Assembly: GCF_002975205.1 (NCBI RefSeq)
Contig: NZ_PCOC01000001.1
Coordinates: forward strand, 496,001-560,000
Length of the DNA: 64,000 nt
Reading direction: 5' to 3'
From: Ochrobactrum vermis
GTDB taxonomy: Bacteria > Pseudomonadota > Alphaproteobacteria > Rhizobiales > Rhizobiaceae
Shown here: positions 9,535-18,287 of the stretch, one piece after another
Layout of the letters: the number at the start of each line of letters is the position of its first letter
Position numbering within the stretch: position 1 is the first letter of the stretch
Translations under genes and position numbers: made by a program
Notes under the pieces: generated by a model
The model's input: only the letters and a program-made list of their open reading frames with translations
Databases searched by the model: none
What the model was told of the DNA's origin: nothing

Positions 9535-9556
9535 TTACGTAAACGTCAACGTTTCG
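9535..9556 (-). promoter_or_regulatory. Operator-like triple ACGT motif upstream of the acyl-CoA dehydrogenase
   Basis: ACGT occurs at 9537, 9543 and 9549, each 6 bases apart, inside an inverted-repeat-like block (TTACGTAAACGTCAACGTTT). On the minus strand it reads TTGACGTTTACGTAA. This resembles operators of LiuR-type MerR regulators of branched-chain and fatty-acid breakdown genes. The sequence is seen directly; the regulator identity is from memory and uncertain. Confidence 0.45.
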
Positions 9557-9661
9557 ATGCACATCATCGTGATGGATGGCGTACGACCATGCACGGGCGA
9601 CGGCCATTCATCTCAACACCGACAGGTATATTGAATGGGGAGAATTATTTCTCGGCTGTTG

Positions 9662-9755
9662 GAGCGCATCCCGAAGAGTGTGAAACGCCTAGGCGGGGAA
9701 ATCAGTCCACCGGACTGATTTCTGATCCTGCTTCGATCAGATCGAAACGCGCTCT
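9662..9755 (+). repeat. Palindromic intergenic repeat, copy A (long form)
   Basis: A 94-bp element starting GAGCGCATCCCGAAGAGTG and ending CGAAACGCGCTCT. Both ends match copy B at 21991-22092 in inverted orientation. It contains a perfect 11-bp stem (GAAATCAGTCC/GGACTGATTTC, 9698-9722). It lies downstream of purD and behind the acyl-CoA dehydrogenase promoter region. The rest of 9423-9661 shows no gene. The size and palindromic form recall the Bru-RS elements of Brucella; identity was not checked. Confidence 0.75.
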
Positions 9756-9772
9756 AAGCCCGACTGGCCAGA

Positions 9773-11053
9773 TCAGGATTGCTTCTCACGCTCCACGGCG
9801 CGCCAGCCGATATCGGAGCGGTAGAAGCCTTCCGGCCAGTCGATGAGCTTCACGGCTTCATAAGCGCGGGCCTGTGCTTCGGCGACTGTATCGGCAATGG
9901 CGGTGATGTTGAGCACGCGGCCTCCGCTGGCAACGATGTTGCCATCCTTCTCCGCCGTTCCCGCGTGGAAAAGCTTGACGCCGTCGATCCCTTCGAGCTT
10001 GTCGAGATCGCGGATGACGCTGCCCTTCTTCACATTGGACGGATAGCCTTCCGCAGCCATCACCACCGTCAGCGCGGGCTGGTCTTTCCAGTCGAGCGAA
10101 ACCTGATCCAGCTTGCCATCCACGGCGGCATTGATGAGCGCGAGCAGGTCGCTATCGAGGCGCATCATCAGCACCTGGCATTCCGGGTCACCGAAACGGG
10201 TGTTGTATTCGATGAGCTTCGGGCCGTCCTTGCCGATCATCAGGCCGAGGAACAGGATGCCGGAGAATGGCGCACCGATTTCAGCCATGCCGCGCATGGT
10301 GGGTTCGATCAGTTCGCGCATGGTGCGTTCGACGATTTCCGGCGTCATGACGGGAGCCGGAGCATAGGCACCCATGCCGCCGGTATTCGGCCCGGTATCG
10401 CCGTCGCCGACACGCTTGTGGTCCTGCGCTGAACCGAGCGACAAGGCTGTCTTGCCATCGCAGATGCAGAAGAAGCTTGCTTCTTCGCCGTCCAGGAACT
10501 CTTCGACCACCACTTCGGCACCAGCGGAACCGAATGCGCCTTCGAAACAGGCATCCACGGCGTCGAGCGCTTCATCGAGCGTCATCGCAACAACTACGCC
10601 CTTGCCTGCAGCAAGCCCGTCGGCCTTGACGACGATGGGCGCGCCTTGCTGGCGGATATAGGCCTTGGCCTTAGGCGCATTGTTGAAGCGGCCGTAAGCA
10701 CCGGTCGGAATATCGAAGCGTGCACAGAGATCCTTCGTGAAGCCCTTCGATCCCTCAAGCTGTGCGGCAGCCTTGGAGGGGCCGAACACACGGATACCCT
10801 CGGCGCGCATTTCGTCTGAGAGGCCAGCCACGAGCGGCGCTTCGGGCCCGACCACGACGAGATCGATCTTCTTGTCCTTGGCGAAGGCGATCAGCGCCTG
10901 ATGGTCGTCGACACCGATGTCGACGAGTTCCGCGACCGTTGCAATGCCCGGATTGCCGGGCGCGCAATAGAGTTTCGTCAATGACGGAGAAGCGGACAGT
11001 TTCCAGGCAAGAGCATGTTCACGACCGCCAGAACCGATTAAAAGAACTCTCAT
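9773..11053 (-). CDS. purD: Phosphoribosylamine--glycine ligase
   Basis: This cytoplasmic ATP-grasp enzyme makes glycinamide ribonucleotide from phosphoribosylamine and glycine in purine synthesis. The start [19 protein letters not shown] is the family signature. Further motifs are [24 protein letters not shown] and [13 protein letters not shown], and [13 protein letters not shown] closes the ATP-grasp core. I chose the ATG at 11053 because it gives the conserved N-terminus and has GGAG seven bases upstream; the open frame begins 20 codons earlier. 426 residues is normal length. It is divergent from ubiA across 58 bases. Confidence 0.95.
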   Translation of the reverse strand: MRVLLIGSGGREHALAWKLSASPSLTKLYCAPGNPGIATVAELVDIGVDDHQALIAFAKDKKIDLVVVGPEAPLVAGLSDEMRAEGIRVFGPSKAAAQLEGSKGFTKDLCARFDIPTGAYGRFNNAPKAKAYIRQQGAPIVVKADGLAAGKGVVVAMTLDEALDAVDACFEGAFGSAGAEVVVEEFLDGEEASFFCICDGKTALSLGSAQDHKRVGDGDTGPNTGGMGAYAPAPVMTPEIVERTMRELIEPTMRGMAEIGAPFSGILFLGLMIGKDGPKLIEYNTRFGDPECQVLMMRLDSDLLALINAAVDGKLDQVSLDWKDQPALTVVMAAEGYPSNVKKGSVIRDLDKLEGIDGVKLFHAGTAEKDGNIVASGGRVLNITAIADTVAEAQARAYEAVKLIDWPEGFYRSDIGWRAVEREKQS

Positions 11054-11111
11054 TGCTTGCTCCGTCTTCGTCGGGGTTATAGTGATGGCTGCATATATCA
11101 AGGATTTCGCC

Positions 11112-12113
11112 ATGTCACAGCCCGAACTACACGGATCGATTCAGTCACGCAATGCGCAAGGGCGCGTAAAGGACGCTCCGTCGGGCCATTGGGTCTATAA
11201 GTTGTTGCCGCATTGGCTCTGGCCCTATGCGCAGCTTGCGCGCTGGGATCGTCCGATCGGCTGGCAGCTCCTGCTCTGGCCGTGCTGGTGGTCGGCAGCA
11301 CTCGTGGCGGGTGCAGGTGCCAAACCGGGAGACGGCGCCTGGGCTGTCATGCCTTCGATCTGGCATCTCGCTTTGTTTCTGGTCGGCGCCATTGCCATGC
11401 GCGGTGCCGGTTGCACCTATAACGATCTTGTCGATCAGGATATTGACGACAAGGTGGATCGCACGCGTTCAAGGCCGCTACCGTCGGGGCAGGTGACGCG
11501 CGGTCAGGCCAAGCTGTTTCTGGTCGTGCAGGCGCTGGTCGGTCTGGTGGTCGTGCTGCAGTTCAACTGGTTTTCCATCAGCCTTGGCATTTTCTCGCTT
11601 CTGATCGTCGCCGCGTATCCTTTCATGAAGCGCATTACCAACTGGCCGCAATTCGTGCTTGGTCTTGCTTTCTCATGGGGAGCACTCATGGGCTGGGCTG
11701 CCGTGGAAGGCTCGCTCAGTCTCGCGCCGGTGCTTCTCTATATTGGTGCGATCCTGTGGGTGATCGGCTATGACACGATCTATGCGCATCAGGACAAGGA
11801 AGACGATGCGCTGGTGGGCGTGCGCTCAACCGCGCGACTGTTCGGCAAACACACCAAGACGGCGTTGATGGTCCTCTATGGCGGCGCTATCGGCTTCTTC
11901 GCGGGGGCCTTCGCCGTGGCACAGGTGCCGATGCCGGCACTTGCCGGATTGCTCGCTGCGGGCGTGCATCTCTACCGACAGATCATCGTGCTCGATATCG
12001 ACGATCCCGACCAGTGCCTGAAACTGTTCAAATCCAACAACATTGTGGGCTGGCTGATTTTCCTCGGGCTCGTTCTCGGAAGCCTCTGGGTAGCGGTCAA
12101 GCCGCTGGTGTAA
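11112..12113 (+). CDS. ubiA: 4-hydroxybenzoate polyprenyltransferase
   Basis: This integral membrane prenyltransferase attaches the polyprenyl tail to 4-hydroxybenzoate in ubiquinone synthesis. The first aspartate-rich motif is [13 protein letters not shown] with the following [10 protein letters not shown]. The second is the [13 protein letters not shown] region. About eight hydrophobic helices are visible. The start is uncertain: ATG 11112 (333 aa) gives MSQPELHGS, while GTG/ATG at 11082/11085 would add ten residues. A long hairpin terminator follows. Confidence 0.93.
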   Translation: MSQPELHGSIQSRNAQGRVKDAPSGHWVYKLLPHWLWPYAQLARWDRPIGWQLLLWPCWWSAALVAGAGAKPGDGAWAVMPSIWHLALFLVGAIAMRGAGCTYNDLVDQDIDDKVDRTRSRPLPSGQVTRGQAKLFLVVQALVGLVVVLQFNWFSISLGIFSLLIVAAYPFMKRITNWPQFVLGLAFSWGALMGWAAVEGSLSLAPVLLYIGAILWVIGYDTIYAHQDKEDDALVGVRSTARLFGKHTKTALMVLYGGAIGFFAGAFAVAQVPMPALAGLLAAGVHLYRQIIVLDIDDPDQCLKLFKSNNIVGWLIFLGLVLGSLWVAVKPLV

Positions 12114-12147
12114 ACAACAAGGCCACCGGAAACGGTGGCCTTGTTGT
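12114..12147. terminator. Bidirectional terminator between ubiA and pdxH
   Basis: A 15-bp perfect stem (ACAACAAGGCCACCG and its complement) is closed by a GAAA tetraloop, between the convergent ubiA and pdxH stops. The lower stem is A/T-rich, so it supplies a U-rich tail in either direction. Confidence 0.85.
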
Positions 12148-12154
12148 TAGCGGG

Positions 12155-12766
12155 TTACGGATAGAGCCGTTCCTTGTTCCAGTCGCCGTCGGGTGCCGGG
12201 CGTGTAAACAGTACCCTGTCATGCAGGCGGAAGGCCCTGTCGTGCCAGAATTCAATCGAGACCGGGCGAATGCGGAAGCCCGACCAGTAGGACGGGCGTG
12301 GAATATCGCCGATGGCATATTTCGCTGTATACTCTGCAACAGCCTTTTCCAGCGCGAAACGGCTTTCCAGCGGGCGTGACTGCTTGGATGCCCAGGCACC
12401 GATGCGGCTGCCGCGCGGGCGAGAAGCGTAATAGGCGTCGGCTTCAGCGTCGCTGACTTTCTCCACCGGTCCACGCACGCGCACCTGACGGCGCAGCGTC
12501 TTCCAATGGAAGCACATCGCAGCCTTTTCCGCCGACAGGATTTCTTTGCCCTTGGCGCTTTCATAATTGGTGTAGAAAACGAACCCCTGTTCGTCGAAAT
12601 CTTTTAGCAGCACCATGCGCACATTGGGCAGGCCATCGGGATCGACGGTTGCCAGTGCGACCGCGTTGGGATCGTTCGGTTCGCTTTCTTTGGCATCGAC
12701 CAGCCAGTCGGCAAAGAGTTTGAACGGCTGGGCGGATTCGGTGAAGTCGTCGCTTGCGTTTGTCAT
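12155..12766 (-). CDS. pdxH: Pyridoxamine 5'-phosphate oxidase
   Basis: This FMN enzyme makes pyridoxal 5'-phosphate from pyridoxine or pyridoxamine phosphate. Core motifs are [51 protein letters not shown] and [14 protein letters not shown]. The C-terminal signature [19 protein letters not shown] runs to the end RLYP. Length 203 residues is typical. The ATG at 12766 gives the expected N-terminus. It is a single gene convergent with ubiA. Confidence 0.95.
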   Translation of the reverse strand: MTNASDDFTESAQPFKLFADWLVDAKESEPNDPNAVALATVDPDGLPNVRMVLLKDFDEQGFVFYTNYESAKGKEILSAEKAAMCFHWKTLRRQVRVRGPVEKVSDAEADAYYASRPRGSRIGAWASKQSRPLESRFALEKAVAEYTAKYAIGDIPRPSYWSGFRIRPVSIEFWHDRAFRLHDRVLFTRPAPDGDWNKERLYP

Positions 12767-12974
12767 CTTGGATATTTCAACAGCCTGTCGGAAAATCGCG
12801 GTTCATCCCAAAAGGGAATCCCCGCCAAAGAAACCCCAATGGAGCGTGGCGAGAGGGAGCTTCTTCGATAACCGGCATTTTGTCCACGACTTTACCGGGA
12901 TGCGTCGTCGCAGGAGCCGACCCACCTTTACTTAGCGGGCAACTTCTTGTAGGGCGCCGATCAAGGTAGGGGCC

Positions 12975-14207
12975 ATGCCAAAACTCGATTTCCTGACACT
13001 TTATATTGTAATCTTCTTAAATTCGCTGACGGTTTGCATAATCTGGACCGCCGTCGCCCTATCTTATCGTAAATTCCGGCCTGCGAGGATCTGGCTTCTC
13101 TCGACCGCGCTCATGCTGGTCGGAGGCTTCGTTCTGTCGCTGCAAGGCAATGAAGGCGCGTTCTGGCCCGCGGTCATCGGTAATACGATCATCATCTATG
13201 GCTTCTGCCTTGCCTTGGTCGGCACGCGTTATTTTTACGGCGAAAAAGGCGGCTGGCGGATGGCGATGGGAATATCGCTCGCCAGTTTCGCGGTCATGGC
13301 GGCGTTTTATGCGAGCTGGCAGGGACGCAACATTGCCTATGCAGTGGGGCAGTCGGTGCCCATGGCGATGACGGTCTTCTATCTGTTCCGTCAAAAGAGT
13401 ATCGGTCTTGGTGGCCAGATCGCGATCATGGCGTTCGTGCTCGGTATTATCGGGCACGCCATCGAGACGTCGCTGAACATCGCCGCATGGGTGGGGGAGT
13501 TCGACCAGTCGCTCTATTTTACCATCGAAAGTTATGCGCTTGTCTGTGTGATTTATAGCGGTGTGATATGGAATTTCGGTTTTGTCGTCATGGCAATGAA
13601 CCGCCTGCATCGCGATATGGCAAAGGTAGCTGAAACGGACGAGTTGACCGGACTTCCGAACCGCCGCCATTTCATGAAAAGGCTGACGAGGGCCGAACTT
13701 GCATTCAGCGATGACGGTATGTCCTATGTCCTGATGCTGATTGATATCGATAATTTCAAGCAATGGAACGACACATACGGCCATGCGCTCGGCGATCAGG
13801 CGCTTGCGCATTTTGCCGATGTCGCAGCTGACATACTTGATCGACGTGGTGTGCTGGCACGCCTTGGGGGCGACGAATTTTCTGTTCTGCTTCCCAAGAT
13901 GCACGAGCGGGAAGCGACAGAGATCGCGCGCGAAATCGTTACGGCAATCAACGACGCACCGCTTGTATTCAATGGCCGGAAGCTCGCAATGACCGTCAGC
14001 ATAGGCATAGCAGGCGAGGAGACTGGCAGCGAGACGAGTGACCTCGACGTTTTTGCCCGGGCCGATCTCGCGCTCTACAAGGTAAAGCAGGCAGGCCGAA
14101 ACGGCTATGCAACCCGCACAGCAACAGTGAATGCACCCCTTTCGATTTCTCGCGAAAGACGGTCAGCGGTCACAGAAAACCGGGAACATCCTTTGACGGC
14201 TGAATAA
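12975..14207 (+). CDS. Membrane-anchored GGDEF diguanylate cyclase
   Basis: A 410-residue protein with about six hydrophobic helices in the first 200 residues, then a GGDEF domain with an intact active site (RLGGDEFSVL, near residues 296-305) and DELTGLPNRRHF at its start. It should make cyclic di-GMP from two GTP at the inner face of the membrane. The RxxD inhibitory I-site expected five residues before GGDEF is absent (the preceding residues are DRRGVLARL), so product inhibition by that route is unlikely. There is no EAL domain. The sensory role of the membrane part is unknown. Confidence 0.88.
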   Translation: MPKLDFLTLYIVIFLNSLTVCIIWTAVALSYRKFRPARIWLLSTALMLVGGFVLSLQGNEGAFWPAVIGNTIIIYGFCLALVGTRYFYGEKGGWRMAMGISLASFAVMAAFYASWQGRNIAYAVGQSVPMAMTVFYLFRQKSIGLGGQIAIMAFVLGIIGHAIETSLNIAAWVGEFDQSLYFTIESYALVCVIYSGVIWNFGFVVMAMNRLHRDMAKVAETDELTGLPNRRHFMKRLTRAELAFSDDGMSYVLMLIDIDNFKQWNDTYGHALGDQALAHFADVAADILDRRGVLARLGGDEFSVLLPKMHEREATEIAREIVTAINDAPLVFNGRKLAMTVSIGIAGEETGSETSDLDVFARADLALYKVKQAGRNGYATRTATVNAPLSISRERRSAVTENREHPLTAE

Positions 14208-14324
14208 AGTAGGGAGTTGGGCGTTGTGCTCTGATTCCGATTTGTTTACCTTTCCGGCACACTGCTTGTTAACTCAAGTTCATCCATAATCCCTGCATCT
14301 TTAGCGTGTAAAATTAAGGGAATA

Positions 14325-14798
14325 GTGTTGGCTGTCGAGACGGTTCGCCACAAAAACAATGTCTGGAGCCCAAGCTGTGGCGCAAACGTCCTGCGCAAGG
14401 CTGTGATTGGCATCTGCGTCTTCTCGCTTGCCGGTTGCGCCATGGGTGGTGTGAGTATCGAAAAGGCTGTTCCCGATTCTTCCACGATCACCGGATCAGT
14501 AACGCAGCCGCAGCCGGTGGAAACCGATACAGGCAAGCTTTCCGACCAATCCGCCATAAAGAACGTTGTTTCTGCGCTCAATTTCATGGAATGGGGCAAA
14601 AAGCCTGTACCATGGGCCAACCCCGAAACGGGCAGCCAGGGCACGATCACGACGATTGCCGAGAACAGCAAGAACAATCAGCTTTGCCGCGAGTTCGAAA
14701 CCTCGCGTGAAGCCTTTGACGGTGTTTCCATTTATCGCGGCGAAACCTGCATGCAGCGTGGCGGTCAATGGACAGTGACGTCTTTCGCTCCCATCTGA
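14325..14798 (+). CDS. Probable outer-surface lipoprotein, RT0821/Lpp0805-like
   Basis: A 157-residue protein with a signal region VIGICVFSLAGC ending in a lipobox (LAGC, Cys at about residue 38), so lipid anchoring is likely. The C-terminal part (NQLCREFETSREAFDGVSIYRGETCMQRGGQWTV in pieces) resembles the short 17-kDa-type surface antigen domain called RT0821/Lpp0805. That assignment rests on pattern memory. The start is taken as GTG 14325, six bases after TAAGGG. An internal start nearer the signal peptide is possible, since the first 22 residues are not hydrophobic. Confidence 0.6.
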   Translation: MLAVETVRHKNNVWSPSCGANVLRKAVIGICVFSLAGCAMGGVSIEKAVPDSSTITGSVTQPQPVETDTGKLSDQSAIKNVVSALNFMEWGKKPVPWANPETGSQGTITTIAENSKNNQLCREFETSREAFDGVSIYRGETCMQRGGQWTVTSFAPI

Positions 14799-14965
14799 GT
14801 GTCTGATCCGAAAGGCGCTCTGACGGTAAAAAGCCGAAAATTAACCTGTTGAAATCATTAAATTTATTTTTGGGCCGGTCTCCTATGCTTTCTTGCTATG
14901 GACTAGTTGCGATTGTGCATGCCCTGAAATGAGCTTCTTGTTGAGTAGTTCAACAGGAGGCTACG

Positions 14966-15244
14966 ATGAAGAAGTTCCCAAGGGTTTTTGTAATACTGCT
15001 ATCGTTGCTGAGTGCGACGGGGGCGTATGCCGCATCTGGTACACCCGTCCGTCCGGCACTGAACCCGGTAACGCTGCAGGGATACTTAAAAACTCCAGTG
15101 GCGATGAGCAGGCCGGTGCAATCGGGTATGTGTGCTTATGAGAGCGGGGTTGACTGCGAACGACATTGTGACCAGGGCCTATGTGTGAAGTGCCGTGATG
15201 GCGGCTATGCATGCATTAAAATGGACCCGCCGCCCACGCATTGA
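14966..15244 (+). CDS. Small secreted cysteine-rich protein
   Basis: A 92-residue protein with a clear Sec signal peptide (MKKFPRVFVILLSLLSATGAYA, cut near residue 22). The exported part is about 70 residues. Its C-terminal half carries six cysteines within about 30 residues (CAYESGVDCERHCDQGLC then KCRDGGYAC), suggesting two or three disulfides. AGGAGG five bases before ATG supports translation. I do not recognise the family; the cysteine spacing looks like a small knotted domain, which is inference. Confidence 0.7.
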   Translation: MKKFPRVFVILLSLLSATGAYAASGTPVRPALNPVTLQGYLKTPVAMSRPVQSGMCAYESGVDCERHCDQGLCVKCRDGGYACIKMDPPPTH

Positions 15245-15615
15245 GTATGCATATGAAGCACCGCTAAGCGGTGTTTGCCGAACACATTTCAGGAATAATC
15301 CCTATCAAGAATTGCTCCGGAAGCCCGATATGGCTGCGTCCCGCATATGCCGGGGACGCAGCCATGCCGGTGGCAGAAGGCAGAAAATCAGCCTATTGAA
15401 AACGCTCGCTTCATTCTCGAACAGGCTTTTACCGCAAATGGCGGTTTTGCGCGCTACCGGTGCTCAAAGCCACCAATTTCGCTGTCGCCTGTCACTTTTC
15501 GGTTCAGACACTGAAAAGAAAAGCTTGGCCTGACTGGAACTTTTCCGGCCAGATGCGCATATTATGGGCAACGAATCCTACGTATCTCACAGTATTTTCC
15601 TGAAAGAGGAACTAT
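15245..15615. other. Intergenic stretch before the dnaJ-like gene
   Basis: These 371 bases hold no convincing gene. I see a short hairpin CACCGCT/AGCGGTG around 15258-15272 and a 13-bp stem at 15330-15365, listed separately. A 112-codon frame runs at 15195-15533, but it has no ribosome site and an arginine-rich, non-biological-looking composition. Confidence 0.6.
15330..15365. repeat. 13-bp perfect stem without U-run
   Basis: ATGGCTGCGTCCC pairs with GGGACGCAGCCAT around a 10-base loop that holds the palindrome GCATATGC. There is no T-run on either side, so it is not a standard terminator. It could be a 3'-end stabiliser or part of an RNA. Confidence 0.6.
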
Positions 15616-16563
15616 ATGCGCGATCCCTATAGCGTGCTGGGCGTCGCCAAAACGGCGAAGCCCGAGGAAATAAAATCGGCTTTTCGCAAACTGGCCAAAA
15701 AGCACCATCCGGATCAGAACCAGGACGATCCGAAGGCGCAGGAGCGCTTCGCCGAACTGAACCAGGCCTATGAAATTCTGGGCGACAAGGACAAGCGGGG
15801 TCAATTCGACCGTGGCGAGATCGATGCCGATGGCAAGCCTGCCTTTCAGGGTTTCACCGGCGGACAAGGTTTTGGCGGCGCTCACGGTGACCCGTTTGCT
15901 GGTTTCCGACAGGGCGGCGGCAACGGCCATTTCGAATTTCGTTCCGGCCCTGGTGGCTCTCAGCAAGGCGGCTTCGGCGGAGCAGAAGATATTCTGAACG
16001 ATCTTTTCGGCGGTGCTTTTGGTGGAGGCGCCCGCGCTGGCGGTGCGCGCCAGCGTGGCCCGGCCAAGGGAGCCGACCTTTCGGCTTCAATCGACATTAC
16101 GCTGGAACAGGCGGCTGGTGCGGACAAGGTCGAGGCGATCTTCCCGAATGGCAAGCACCTGAAGATCAAACTGCCTAAATTTGTCGAAGATGGGCAGACC
16201 ATTCGCCTGAAAGGGCAGGGCGAACCGTCGATGGGCGGGACGGCTGGTGATGCGCTGGTCACGATTCACTTCAAGGCGCATCCGCGGTTTCGACTGGAAG
16301 GACGTGATGTTCATATAGACCTGCCGGTCGAACTTGCCGATGCCGTTCTTGGCGGCAAGCAAGAAGTCGAAACGCTCGATGGACGGATTGCAGTGAAAAT
16401 ACCGGCCTGGTCGAGTTCCGATCGCATGCTGCGCCTGAAAGAAAAAGGCCTTCCGCTGAAGGCTGGCGGACGCGGCGATCTGTACGTGCATGTGCGGATC
16501 ATGCTGCCGGATGGCGGCGACAAGGAACTGGAAGAATTCCTGCAAAAGCGCAAAGTCGCTTAA
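15616..16563 (+). CDS. J-domain co-chaperone of the CbpA type
   Basis: A 315-residue DnaJ-family protein. The J domain ([20 protein letters not shown]) has the HPD motif at residues 31-33, needed to stimulate DnaK ATPase. A Gly/Phe-rich linker follows (about residues 75-150), then the two beta-barrel substrate-binding domains. The CxxCxGxG zinc fingers of true DnaJ are missing, so this is the class II, CbpA-like form. An adjacent fabI downstream is a familiar arrangement in Rhizobiales. It ends with a strong terminator, so it is probably a separate unit from fabI. Confidence 0.9.
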   Translation: MRDPYSVLGVAKTAKPEEIKSAFRKLAKKHHPDQNQDDPKAQERFAELNQAYEILGDKDKRGQFDRGEIDADGKPAFQGFTGGQGFGGAHGDPFAGFRQGGGNGHFEFRSGPGGSQQGGFGGAEDILNDLFGGAFGGGARAGGARQRGPAKGADLSASIDITLEQAAGADKVEAIFPNGKHLKIKLPKFVEDGQTIRLKGQGEPSMGGTAGDALVTIHFKAHPRFRLEGRDVHIDLPVELADAVLGGKQEVETLDGRIAVKIPAWSSSDRMLRLKEKGLPLKAGGRGDLYVHVRIMLPDGGDKELEEFLQKRKVA

Positions 16564-16582
16564 CTTCACATTCAATCGGTTG

Positions 16583-16633
16583 AAGCCGGGTGTTGTCTCT
16601 TTGCGGCAGTAAAGTGACAATGCCCGGCTTTTT
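16583..16633 (+). terminator. Terminator after the dnaJ-like gene
   Basis: A 15-bp stem from AAGCCGGGTGTTGTC and GACAATGCCCGGCTT, with two G-U wobbles, an 18-base loop, then TTT after the final TT. Confidence 0.8.
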
Positions 16634-16708
16634 CACCGCAATTGCTTGAAGCAGAGCCGAGCCTGTGCGATAGGGCAAGAAGTTAATTGTTTTCAATGAG
16701 GACCCCTA

Positions 16709-17527
16709 ATGACCGCACAGTCAGGTTTGTTGCAGGGCAAGCGTGGATTGATTCTGGGCGTCGCCAACAACCGCTCCATTGCATGGGGTATTGCCAAGGC
16801 CGCTCGCGATGCAGGCGCAGAGCTCGCATTCACCTATCAGGGCGATGCATTGAAGAAGCGGGTCGAGCCGCTGGCTGAAGAACTTGGCGCATTCGTTGCC
16901 GGACATTGCGATGTGGCTGATGCTGCCAGCATCGATGCTGTTTTCGAAACGCTTGAAAAGAAGTGGGGCAAGCTCGACTTCGTCGTGCACGCCATCGGCT
17001 TTTCCGACAAGGACGAGCTGACGGGCCGTTATGTCGACACGTCGGAAGCCAATTTCACCAACACGATGTTGATCTCGGTCTATTCGCTGACGGCGATTTC
17101 GCGTCGCGCAGAAAAGCTGATGGCCGATGGCGGTTCAATCCTGACGCTGACCTATTACGGCGCCGAGAAGGTCATGCCGAACTATAACGTCATGGGCGTG
17201 GCCAAGGCTGCTCTCGAAGCAAGCGTGAAATATCTGGCTGTCGACCTCGGCCCGCAGAATATTCGCGTCAATGCGATTTCGGCAGGCCCGATCAAGACGC
17301 TTGCCGCTTCGGGAATCGGCGACTTCCGTTACATCCTCAAGTGGAACGAGTACAACGCGCCGCTGCGCCGTACCGTGACCATCGAGGAAGTGGGCGACGT
17401 CGGCCTCTATTTCCTTTCCGATCTGTCCCGTTCGGTGACCGGCGAAGTCCATCACGCGGATAGCGGCTATCATGTCATCGGCATGAAGGCGGTTGACGCT
17501 CCGGATATTTCGGTCGTGAAAGACTGA
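16709..17527 (+). CDS. fabI: Enoyl-[acyl-carrier-protein] reductase (NADH)
   Basis: This enzyme catalyses the last reduction of each fatty-acid elongation cycle. It is a divergent SDR: LILGVANNRSIAWGIAKA binds the cofactor, and the catalytic set is Tyr149, Tyr159 and Lys166 (Y-x6-K), spaced as in E. coli FabI. The C-terminus GEVHHADSGYHVIGM is typical. Length 272 aa. ATG 16709 lies seven bases after GAGGA. It acts with fabD, fabG, fabF and acpP located 34 kb downstream in this window. FabI is the known target of triclosan. Confidence 0.95.
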   Translation: MTAQSGLLQGKRGLILGVANNRSIAWGIAKAARDAGAELAFTYQGDALKKRVEPLAEELGAFVAGHCDVADAASIDAVFETLEKKWGKLDFVVHAIGFSDKDELTGRYVDTSEANFTNTMLISVYSLTAISRRAEKLMADGGSILTLTYYGAEKVMPNYNVMGVAKAALEASVKYLAVDLGPQNIRVNAISAGPIKTLAASGIGDFRYILKWNEYNAPLRRTVTIEEVGDVGLYFLSDLSRSVTGEVHHADSGYHVIGMKAVDAPDISVVKD

Positions 17528-17541
17528 AGAAGCGAATACAA

Positions 17542-17580
17542 AATCCCGAAAAGTTGACCGGCTTTTCGGGATTTTTCTTT
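17542..17580 (+). terminator. Terminator after fabI
   Basis: A 12-bp perfect stem (AATCCCGAAAAG/CTTTTCGGGATT) with an 8-base loop, followed by TTTCTTT. Confidence 0.9.
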
Positions 17581-17639
17581 GTCCTTTCCTGTGCGGAAAG
17601 TTATCCAGACATTGATTGACGGCAGATAGAGGTAGGGCT

Positions 17640-18230
17640 GTGGCTCGGGAAATCATCTACTTTTCGCGTCACGGCGAGACGGACTGGAATGTTTCGCAGC
17701 GCATCCAGGGACAGCTCGATATCGATATCAATGCTCGTGGGCGCACCCAGGCAGACCGTAACGGCGATATGCTGAAGTTGCTGATCGGCAATGGTGCAGG
17801 CTTTGATTTTGTTGCAAGCCCTTTGCGCCGCACACGCGAGACGATGGAGCGCATCCGCTTGCGCATGGGGCTGGACCCCTATGATTACCGCACCGATCCG
17901 CAGCTGATGGAAGTCAATTTCGGCGACTGGCAAGGCTTCATGATGGAAGATATTGCCAAGGAGCGGGAGGATCTTCTTGAAGCACGCGCCCGCGATAAAT
18001 GGAATTTCGTTCCGCCGGGCACAACCGCTGAAAGCTATATGGGCCTGTCACGCCGTATCGGACGCTGGGTGGAAGCTGTGGAATGGCCGACTGTCTGCGT
18101 GACGCATGGGGGCTGCATCCGCACCCTGTTTTACCTCTACGGCGAGATGGACGGTCACGCCGCCGCCAATCTTTCGATTCCGCAGGACAAAATACTGAAG
18201 TTCGAAAACGGCAAGCTTGAGTGGGTTTGA
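17640..18230 (+). CDS. Histidine phosphatase family protein (phosphoglycerate-mutase-like)
   Basis: A 196-residue member of the histidine phosphatase superfamily. The phosphohistidine motif is RHGETDWN near the N-terminus, with SPLRRTRETM and MEVNFGDWQGFM in the middle. The second catalytic His lies in CVTHGGCIRTLFY. The substrate is unknown: such proteins range from phosphoglycerate mutase to nucleotide or sugar phosphatases. GTG 17640 is chosen because GAGGTAGGG directly precedes it; a TTG at 17616 is the alternative. Confidence 0.88.
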   Translation: MAREIIYFSRHGETDWNVSQRIQGQLDIDINARGRTQADRNGDMLKLLIGNGAGFDFVASPLRRTRETMERIRLRMGLDPYDYRTDPQLMEVNFGDWQGFMMEDIAKEREDLLEARARDKWNFVPPGTTAESYMGLSRRIGRWVEAVEWPTVCVTHGGCIRTLFYLYGEMDGHAAANLSIPQDKILKFENGKLEWV

Positions 18231-18287
18231 TTCCGCAAATCGGTCTATAGTGACCACGAACTAGATTCTGCCAGCGATGGAGGCGTC

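Noticed and set aside
15195..15533. A 112-codon frame in the gap before the dnaJ-like gene
   Set aside because: It overlaps the small cysteine-rich gene at its 5' end, has no ribosome site and an unusual composition.
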